This document shows, in pieces, positions 13,251 through 18,708 of a stretch of DNA of 43,510 nt (positions within the stretch are counted from its first letter, which is position 1; every line of letters begins with the position of its first letter). The DNA lies in the NCBI GenBank assembly GCA_028277115.1, contig JANQHG010000253.1:1-43510 (forward strand), in the 5' to 3' direction. Below the pieces are notes generated by a model, which worked only from the letters and a program-made list of their open reading frames with translations, made no database searches and was not told where the DNA came from. Source of the stretch: Azospirillaceae bacterium. GTDB lineage: Bacteria > Pseudomonadota > Alphaproteobacteria > Azospirillales > Azospirillaceae. Position numbers and translations under genes: made by a program.

Positions 13251-13529
13251 TCAGGTCGCCGGGCCGGCGTCATCGGTCTCGGGGCGGGCGCGTCGCAGGC
13301 GCCGGCGCGCCGTGTCGCCATAGAGCATGTGGTGCCAGACGCTGAACCCGACGACCGCCGCTGCCGAGAGCATGTGGAGCCGGCGGTAGGCGCGGGCCGG
13401 CCGCGCGAAGCCGGTCGCAATGCACACGCCCAAGGCGACCGTGAGGCCCTGCTTGGCCAACGCGCGCTGCTCGGCCCGGGTCGGGCCGCTGGTCCGCGCC
13501 GCGCGGCGCCCGTCCTGCCGCCCGCTCAT
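13251..13529 (-). CDS. Small two-helix membrane protein with an H-X13-H helix
   Basis: A 92-residue protein with a basic N-terminus, a first hydrophobic helix (about 28-42) and a second (about 51-70) that carries histidines 52, 66 and 67. The spacing H52-X13-H66 places two histidines on one face near opposite membrane sides, the arrangement by which cytochrome b and ferric-reductase-type helices hold two hemes. One such helix is not enough; a homodimer would supply four ligands. The start codon overlaps the stop of the upstream gene (ATGA), so the two are translationally coupled. A redox role in iron handling is inference; the fold could equally be a DUF4405-like helix pair without heme. Confidence 0.7.
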   Translation of the reverse strand: MSGRQDGRRAARTSGPTRAEQRALAKQGLTVALGVCIATGFARPARAYRRLHMLSAAAVVGFSVWHHMLYGDTARRRLRRARPETDDAGPAT

Positions 13530-13906
13530 CGGGCACCGACCAGGAACCGCAGCGAGTGTTCGACGCCTTTGTGCAGCATGGCATCGAACACCGCCATGCC
13601 GATCCGGGCGCCGAGCCCGGCACCGGCCGCGGACCGGCGCCGGGCCCGGGGGCGGTCGTGCGGATCGGGCGCGCCGGCGACGGCGGGCGGTGCGGCATCG
13701 ACGCAGGCAATAATCGCCGGCGTCGCCACCTTCGTCGGGTCGTAGAACACGATCAGGCTGTCCGCGGGCGGGTTGACATCGATCCGGCGCACGCCCGGCA
13801 GCGCCGCCAGACGGGCCCGCACCGCCGCCGCACGCGGAGCCGACCGCGCGACCGCCGGAACCTTGAGACGAAGACGGCCGGGGACGTGATGAGCGCAGAT
13901 GGTCAT
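13526..13906 (-). CDS. HMA2-like domain protein of the metal cluster
   Basis: A 126-residue protein directly after the P1B ATPase (37-base gap). It starts MTICAHHVPGRLRLKV, with GAGAGG in front of the ATG. The HMA2-like part runs to about residue 62 (GVRRIDVNPPADSLIVFYDP), without a CxxC metal site. A charged linker with Asp/His follows, then the hydrophobic C-terminal signature MAVFDAMLHKGVEHSLRFLVG shared with the terminal gene of the cluster. The stop overlaps the start of the next gene. Function: probably an accessory of the ATPase; the repeated DAML-KGVE tail looks like a short amphipathic or membrane-inserted helix. Confidence 0.75.
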   Translation of the reverse strand: MTICAHHVPGRLRLKVPAVARSAPRAAAVRARLAALPGVRRIDVNPPADSLIVFYDPTKVATPAIIACVDAAPPAVAGAPDPHDRPRARRRSAAGAGLGARIGMAVFDAMLHKGVEHSLRFLVGAR

Positions 13907-13943
13907 GGAGCCTCTCAAATCTTCGGGTCCGTCGGGTCGATCG

Positions 13944-16055
13944 TCAGGATGGCCGGGGCGACCGGGGGCGGTCTTGCGAGATCGCATCGGCCAAAAGCGC
14001 GATGGTGGTGCCGTTGTGGAGCAGCGACGACAGCACCGGCGGCAGCCAGCCGAGCGAGGCCCCGGCCATGATCGCCGTGTTGATGCCGACCGCGGTCGCG
14101 AACCCCCGCCGGATCTTCTCGATGGTGCCGCGACCGAGCCCCAGGGCCTCGACCAACCCGGCCAGCCGGTCGTCCAACAGCACGATGTCGGCGGTGGCAC
14201 GGGCGATGTCGGCGGCCTGGGGCATCGCGATGCCGAGGTCGGCGGTCATCAGCGCCGGTCCGTCGTTGACGCCGTCGCCGACAAAGGCGACCCGCCGCCC
14301 GTCCGCCTTCAACGCCTGGAGCACCGCCGCCTTGGCCTCGGGCTCGGCCTCCGCGACCACCTGGTCGAGCTCGAGGCCGTCGGCGAGCCGCCGGGCGGTC
14401 GCCCACCGGTCGCCGGTGACCATCGCGAGGTGCCGGATGCCGAGCCCGCGCAGCCGCGCCAGCACCGTCGCGGCCTCGATCCGCGGCCGGTCGCGCAACG
14501 CAATCACCCCGAGCGGCCGGCCGTCCAGGGCGACATGGAGAAGGGTTTTGCCCTCGGCCTCGAGCTGGTCGAGCAGCGCGACGTGGTCGCCGAACGCGAC
14601 CTGCTCATGATCGACCAGATAGTGCCGGCTGCCCAGATGGAGCACGCCTGCCGCCACCCGGGTGGTCAGACCATGCCCGACCACGAAATCGACCTCTTCA
14701 TGGCCGATGTGGCTCATGCCCTCGGCGCGCGCCATCCCGACCACCGCGGCGGCGACCGGATGGGTCGAATGCTCGGCGACCGAGGCGATGGTCGAAAGAA
14801 ACCGGTCGCGCGGCCACGCCTGCGGATCGAACGCCAGAACATCGGTGACCGCCAGGGTGCCGTGGGTCAGGGTGCCGGTCTTGTCGAACACCACGGTGTC
14901 GATGTCCGCCAGGGTCTCCAGCGCCTGCCCGCCCTTGATCAACGCGCCGCGGCGCGCCGCGCCGTGAAGCGCCGTCTTGACCGACACCGCCGCGCCCAGC
15001 TTGAGCGCGCAGGAGTAATCGACCAGGAAGACCGAGGCGAGCCGGCGGGCGTCGCGGGTGACCGCGAACACCGCAGCACCCGAGAGCAGGCTGATCCACA
15101 CCCGACGGTCGGCCAGATCCTCAGCCAGGCGCTGGCTGTGCCCCCGGCGGCCGAGCGCCTCTAAAATGAACCGGGTGATCCGGGCGGTGGTGGTGGCATC
15201 GCCGACCCGTTCGGCCCGGACCACCAGGCGGCCCTCTTCGACCACGGTGCCCGACAACACCAGATCGCCCGGTGCCTTGGGCGCCGGCAACCCCTCTCCG
15301 GTCACCGAGGACTGGTTGACCGTGGCACCGCCGTCGAGCACGGTGCCGTCGACCGGCACCTGATCGCCGGTGCCGACATGGACCCGGTCGTCCGTCACGA
15401 CCTCGGCAAACGGCAGCGCGATCACGGTGCCGTCGCGTTCGACCATCGCGGTGTCCGGGGCGGTCCGCAACAGCCGGTCGATCAGCCGGTCCGACCGGCG
15501 GCTGGTCGACGCTTCGATGTACTCGGACAGCTCGAACAGGAATTGGGTCGCGCACGCGGTGAAGTAATCCCGCCGCGCCGCCGCAACCCCGATCGAAAGC
15601 GCATCCAGGACCTCGATCTTGACCCCTCGTCTGACCAGGGTGTCGACCCCGGTGCCGAGGGTCGGCGCGATGCTCGCCAAGGTCACGGGCAGGCGAAGCC
15701 GGCGCGGCAGAACCAACACCCCGAGCGCCGCCGCGGCGGCGAACGCCATCCTGGCGGGCGACAGGTCGCCGCCGCCGCCCGGTGCGCCTTCGGGATCGGC
15801 GGCGCCGGCCGGTGCCGGCCGGCCGGGGCGGCTCAACCGATCGATCAGGGTGGCTCTGGTCGCCGCCCGTCCGTCATGGTCGATCACCAGGCAACCGGCG
15901 CCGGCGTTGGCCCGGACCGAGACATGGCCCGGCACCGACCGCAAAGCCGCGGCCAAGCGACCGAGGTCGCCGTCGGCCAACGCCGCCTTCGCCGGCCGAA
16001 CCCGTAGCCGGCCCGGGAGTTCGTGCAGGATCTCCGGCGCCTCGGGTGTCCCCAT
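13944..16055 (-). CDS. P1B-type metal-transporting ATPase (FezB-like)
   Basis: A 703-residue P-type ATPase. Residues 8-75 are an N-terminal HMA2-like domain (LHELPGRLRVRP, no CxxC). Actuator TGE is at 252-254, phosphorylation site DKTGT with D391, an HP motif in STHPVAAAVV, MVTGD and GDGVNDGPAL in the P and N domains. The metal-site helix reads VDYSCALKLGAA (S348, C349), i.e. SC instead of CPC or SPC, a feature fitting the P1B-6 subgroup, to which the ferrosome ATPase FezB of Desulfovibrio, Rhodopseudomonas and Shewanella belongs. Those pumps load iron into a membrane compartment. The start at MGTPEAP lies two bases after the stop of the His-rich gene. Substrate (iron) is inferred from neighbours and Fur-like boxes; Zn, Mn or Ni cannot be excluded. 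Confidence 0.85.
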   Translation of the reverse strand: MGTPEAPEILHELPGRLRVRPAKAALADGDLGRLAAALRSVPGHVSVRANAGAGCLVIDHDGRAATRATLIDRLSRPGRPAPAGAADPEGAPGGGGDLSPARMAFAAAAALGVLVLPRRLRLPVTLASIAPTLGTGVDTLVRRGVKIEVLDALSIGVAAARRDYFTACATQFLFELSEYIEASTSRRSDRLIDRLLRTAPDTAMVERDGTVIALPFAEVVTDDRVHVGTGDQVPVDGTVLDGGATVNQSSVTGEGLPAPKAPGDLVLSGTVVEEGRLVVRAERVGDATTTARITRFILEALGRRGHSQRLAEDLADRRVWISLLSGAAVFAVTRDARRLASVFLVDYSCALKLGAAVSVKTALHGAARRGALIKGGQALETLADIDTVVFDKTGTLTHGTLAVTDVLAFDPQAWPRDRFLSTIASVAEHSTHPVAAAVVGMARAEGMSHIGHEEVDFVVGHGLTTRVAAGVLHLGSRHYLVDHEQVAFGDHVALLDQLEAEGKTLLHVALDGRPLGVIALRDRPRIEAATVLARLRGLGIRHLAMVTGDRWATARRLADGLELDQVVAEAEPEAKAAVLQALKADGRRVAFVGDGVNDGPALMTADLGIAMPQAADIARATADIVLLDDRLAGLVEALGLGRGTIEKIRRGFATAVGINTAIMAGASLGWLPPVLSSLLHNGTTIALLADAISQDRPRSPRPS

Positions 16056-16057
16056 CG

Positions 16058-16720
16058 TCAGGCGTCGTCGTCGGACGAGGTGGAGCCGTTGACCGGGGCG
16101 CCGGCGGCGTGACGCAGCTCGGCCTCGGCGTCGCGGACCCGTTCCTTCACCTCCTCGAAACCGCCTTGCAAGGTTGTCCACAACGACACCCCGGCACGGA
16201 TCAGCGACCGCTGCACCGTCTCGTTGCTCAGCAGATAGGCCACCGCGGCGCCGACCGCGAGACCGGTCAGAAGGGCATGATGGTCGGTGTGGTGTTCGGC
16301 GCCGGCCGACCCGTAGGACCCGTGATGACCGTAGCCATGGCCAGAGCTATAGCCATGCCCATGACCTTTTTCGTGACCGCCGGCGCCGTGTCCGCCGTGC
16401 CCGGGCGCGGCATGCCCGGGATGGGGTGGATAGGGCGGCGGCGCGGCCGCGGCCGCCGCGGCAGGATGGGGATGCGGTGGCGGCCCGCCATACCAGCCGT
16501 GCCAGCCATACCCGCCGGTGGGGCCGTGGGACGGGTGCCATCCGGCGGCCGCCCACGGGGGGGCCATCGGATGGGGCGGATGGGGCGGATGGGGCGGGTG
16601 AGGCGGATGCCAGGGGCCGGCGTAGGGTGGGGGACCGTGGTCGCCGGGGTGGCACGCCGACGGCTCGGGCCGCGGTGCGTCGTCGGCGGCCGATGCGGGA
16701 TGGTCGCAGGACTGGCTCAT
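16058..16720 (-). CDS. His/Pro/Gly-rich single-pass membrane protein
   Basis: A 220-residue protein with more than 25 histidines. The N-terminal 140 residues are low complexity: an HPP repeat (five His, encoded by a tandem nine-base repeat near 16561-16610), then GH-, HG- and GY-rich stretches such as GHGAGGHEKGHGHGYSSGH. One transmembrane helix follows (about 145-162, ALLTGLAVGAAVAYLL), then an amphipathic helix (TLQGGFEEVKERVRDAEAEL) that resembles the tail of YtxH-like proteins. The composition indicates low-affinity metal buffering next to a membrane. It sits two bases before the P1B ATPase, suggesting direct cooperation, for example concentrating metal at the pump or nucleating mineral. 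Start MSQSCDH chosen over an ATG six codons earlier; both are possible. Confidence 0.7.
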   Translation of the reverse strand: MSQSCDHPASAADDAPRPEPSACHPGDHGPPPYAGPWHPPHPPHPPHPPHPMAPPWAAAGWHPSHGPTGGYGWHGWYGGPPPHPHPAAAAAAAPPPYPPHPGHAAPGHGGHGAGGHEKGHGHGYSSGHGYGHHGSYGSAGAEHHTDHHALLTGLAVGAAVAYLLSNETVQRSLIRAGVSLWTTLQGGFEEVKERVRDAEAELRHAAGAPVNGSTSSDDDA

Positions 16721-16765
16721 GAACGGGCAAGCTCCCAAAAGGCCTTATCGATCCGTTACCGCCGG

Positions 16766-17113
16766 TCAGCTGTCGGCGGGGGTACGGGCCGAGGGGGTGG
16801 CCCCGGTCATCGTGTGCAGGGCGACGCCGCCCGCGACCATCAAGGTCGCCAGGCGCAGGAAGCGGTTGCGGCCGACCAGCGCCGCCGCGATGGCGCCGAC
16901 CCCGGTCGCGACCGCCGCGCGGGCGCCGGCGCGCACCACCCGGTGGGTCGCCTGTTCGACGCTGGCGGTGCCGGCGCGCGTCTCGTCATACGCGGCCGGC
17001 AGGGCGAGCAGGCTGCCGACGACCGCACCGGCCGCCCCATAGCGCAACGCCTCGCCGACAAGCGCCTCGTGGCCGCTGTGATGACCCGGATCGGGTCGGT
17101 GATCGCTGCACAT
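16766..17113 (-). CDS. Gly/Ala-rich membrane protein, MamC-like layout
   Basis: A 115-residue protein. After a His-containing N-terminus (HRPDPGHHSGHE) come two or three hydrophobic, Gly/Ala-rich segments (about 25-41, 67-82 and 87-102) with small-xxx-small packing motifs, joined by a charged loop (YDETRAGTASVEQATHRV). The sequence hairpin-loop-hairpin resembles in layout the magnetosome protein MamC, whose loop between two helices touches magnetite; this is similarity of pattern, not shown homology. It ends 45 bases before the His-rich gene starts and begins three bases after the previous stop, so it is part of the same operon. Likely a structural component of the metal compartment. Confidence 0.65.
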   Translation of the reverse strand: MCSDHRPDPGHHSGHEALVGEALRYGAAGAVVGSLLALPAAYDETRAGTASVEQATHRVVRAGARAAVATGVGAIAAALVGRNRFLRLATLMVAGGVALHTMTGATPSARTPADS

Positions 17114-17116
17114 CGA

Positions 17117-17377
17117 TCAGGTTCCTTCGTTCGGTTGCGATGTCGGGTGCGCCGCGGCTTCGGGGCCTGGGTCGGCGGCGGCCGCCGCCGTCGGCGACGA
17201 CGACCCGCCTTGCGCTTTCAGGAACAGGACGCCCGCCGCCCCGAGTGCGGCGCCGATCCAGAACGACCGGTGGTGCAAGATCGGCAGGTCCAACAACGAC
17301 CCATGGTCGAGGCGTCCGGTGAGAACGCTTTGCATCACCGACCCGAGGGTCGGCGGCGGCGACTGATGGTGGGACAT
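17117..17377 (-). CDS. Small single-pass membrane protein of the metal cluster
   Basis: An 86-residue protein starting MSHHQSPPPTLGSV. Residues 25-37 (HGSLLDLPILHHR) are His-containing; one transmembrane helix follows (about 38-54, SFWIGAALGAAGVLFL) with a G-AALGAAG packing motif; the C-terminal tail is Ser/Ala/Pro-rich and probably disordered. AGGGG lies before the ATG; an upstream in-frame extension is Pro-rich and considered noise. It is 130 bases after the first gene of the cluster. Short, hydrophobic, Gly-motif proteins accompany FezB-type ATPases in ferrosome operons, which is the reason to keep it as a real gene. Confidence 0.6.
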   Translation of the reverse strand: MSHHQSPPPTLGSVMQSVLTGRLDHGSLLDLPILHHRSFWIGAALGAAGVLFLKAQGGSSSPTAAAAADPGPEAAAHPTSQPNEGT

Positions 17378-17507
17378 GGGGCGACCCCTGTGGGCTGGCG
17401 TGGGCGGGATTGGGGGGGCGGGACTGAGGGCAGGATTTGGGCGGAACGAGAGCGGTGCGGCCAGCCGGCGCAACGCGCGGTCGGCCGTCGATGCCCGCGC
17501 GCCGGCG

Positions 17508-17879
17508 TCAGCCGGCCGGGACCGTGGCCGGCCCCGGCGCGAGCACGGACCGGAGCAACTCCGCGGCGGCGGCCCGGGTCCCGGTCAACAACAAGGCCCA
17601 GGCCGACGGGGCGAACCGGGCCGGTTCGTAGGTCACGACCAGACTGCGCGCCGCCGCGTTGACCTCGAACCCGGTGATGCCGGGCACCCGGGCGAGCGTG
17701 CCTTCGAGGCGATCGATCCGCCCGCCCAAGGCCGTCAAAACCCGGTCAGGGTCGAACCGGAGGCGGATCCGGCCCGGCACATGGTGGATGATGCCGAGGT
17801 GATCCCTGAGGGTGAGGAGAAACCCGACGTCGCCGACCCGGTCGGCGGCGGCGGTGGACGGCGAGGTGCTATCTGGCAT
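17508..17879 (-). CDS. HMA2-like domain protein, first gene of the metal cluster
   Basis: A 123-residue protein. After a 25-residue polar N-terminus comes an HMA2-like domain (GIIHHVPGRIRLRF ... GITGFEVNAAARSLVVTYEP) of the type in which the CxxC metal site is absent and a PGR-R motif marks the first turn and strand. The C-terminal 30 residues are hydrophobic/Ala-rich. It is nearest to the putative Fur-controlled promoter and so should be the first cistron of the eight-gene unit. Ribosome binding site weak; the ATG is kept because it gives the complete domain. Predicted partner of the P1B ATPase. Confidence 0.7.
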   Translation of the reverse strand: MPDSTSPSTAAADRVGDVGFLLTLRDHLGIIHHVPGRIRLRFDPDRVLTALGGRIDRLEGTLARVPGITGFEVNAAARSLVVTYEPARFAPSAWALLLTGTRAAAAELLRSVLAPGPATVPAG

Positions 17880-17997
17880 TGAGGTTCGCGACCGGCAGAG
17901 CTGACAGGCGGGGCCGGGCGCCTTGACCGTCCCCAGCTGCGCGACGGCGGCGCGCCCCGGGGTAATGGCTCTCGTGCGGGCCCGACCGTTCGAGATC

Positions 17998-18027
17998 GTG
18001 ATAGACAGACCGCTCGGTCCCTGTCAA
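17998..18027 (-). promoter_or_regulatory. Promoter of the metal cluster
   Basis: Minus strand TTGACA (18027-18022), 18-base spacer, TATCAC (18003-17998). The -35 is perfect and the -10 has four of six consensus bases. Its -35 touches the Fur-like palindrome at 18026-18044. Leader to the first gene about 110 bases. Confidence 0.5.
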
Positions 18028-18044
18028 TGCGACCCATTCGCATT
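18026..18044. promoter_or_regulatory. Fur-like box upstream of the metal cluster
   Basis: AATGCGA-CCCAT-TCGCATT: perfect seven-base arms, 19 bases in total, the length of a Fur operator. It overlaps the -35 of the minus-strand promoter, a position at which a repressor would block transcription. The half-site differs from the two TGCAAA-type boxes in this window, so binding by another Fur-family member (Mur, Irr, Zur) is possible. Confidence 0.45.
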
Positions 18045-18195
18045 TATGGTTGGCGAGGCGGTCGTGAGGGGACCGCCGATCCGGTCGACGCCGGTCCGCT
18101 CGTCCGGACCGGATCCTGGCTGCCGTGACCGGCTGCCCGCCGCACCGAGATCGCTCCGGACGATTTGCCGCAGCTGATCCCTGGCCCTCCCTATT

Positions 18196-18214
18196 GCGAT
18201 TGCAAATCATTTGC
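18196..18214. promoter_or_regulatory. Fur-like box upstream of feoA
   Basis: GCGATTGCAAATCATTTGC matches 12 of 19 bases of the classical Fur consensus GATAATGATAATCATTATC and is AT-rich in an otherwise GC-rich gap. It lies about 150 bases before feoA. A TTGCGA (18194-18199) with TTAATC downstream may be the promoter it covers. Confidence 0.6.
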
Positions 18215-18325
18215 ATTAATCCCCGGTCGGGCGCCGGCAACCGTTGCCCCTAAGGCCGGTGGTCGGACCGGCCCGACCGGGGACCGACCGGGGCCCGGCC
18301 GATGCCTGACCGCAGGACGAGGTTT

Positions 18326-18363
18326 TAAGGAACCGCACGTCGTGTAAGGAACCGTACGTCGTG
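18326..18363 (+). repeat. 19-base tandem repeat at the feoA ribosome binding site
   Basis: TAAGGAACCGYACGTCGTG occurs twice without a gap. Each copy carries AAGGA followed ten bases later by GTG. In the first copy the GTG runs straight into TAA; in the second it is the feoA start used here. The repeat therefore duplicates a complete start site. Confidence 0.8.
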
Positions 18364-18708
18364 TTTGACCAACGGATGGGACCGGGCGTGGCGCGGCGAC
18401 GGCGCGTTCGGGTCGACCGGCGGCGCCGGGGCAGGGCGCCCGGGCGGTCGTCGTCGCCCACATTGAGCGAGGTTCGCCCCGGCGCGACCTGCCGGGTGGT
18501 CGCGCTCACGATCGACAATCCGGTGCGCCGGCGGCTGTTGGAGCTGGGGTTGGTACCGGGCGCGGTGGTCGAGGTGATCCGGCACGCGCCGTTGTACGAC
18601 CCGCTCGAGGTCCGGGTCGGTGCGACCCGGGTCGCGGTCCGGCGGACCGAGGCCGCCGCGATCAAGGTCGCCGATCTCGAGGTCGCCGATGTCTTCGCCC
18701 TTGAGTGA
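18361..18708 (+). CDS. feoA: Ferrous iron transport protein A
   Basis: A 115-residue protein; the SH3-like FeoA core begins near residue 34 (TLSEVRPGATCRVVAL) and contains the family signature RRLLELGLVPGAVVEVIRHAPLYDPLEVRVGATRVAVRR in parts. FeoA is a small cytoplasmic partner needed for FeoB-dependent Fe(II) import. The N-terminal 33 residues are Arg-rich and unusual; a later start (ATG at 18376) is possible, but AAGGA with a ten-base gap supports GTG at 18361. Overlaps feoB by 20 bases. Preceded by a Fur-like box, fitting induction under iron limitation. Confidence 0.85.
   Translation: MFDQRMGPGVARRRRVRVDRRRRGRAPGRSSSPTLSEVRPGATCRVVALTIDNPVRRRLLELGLVPGAVVEVIRHAPLYDPLEVRVGATRVAVRRTEAAAIKVADLEVADVFALE

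Noticed and set aside
12783-17879. Magnetosome (mam) gene cluster
   Set aside because: No MamB/MamM-like cation diffusion facilitator, MamE protease, MamK or MamA is present; only one protein has a MamC-like layout. A ferrosome-type cluster fits better.
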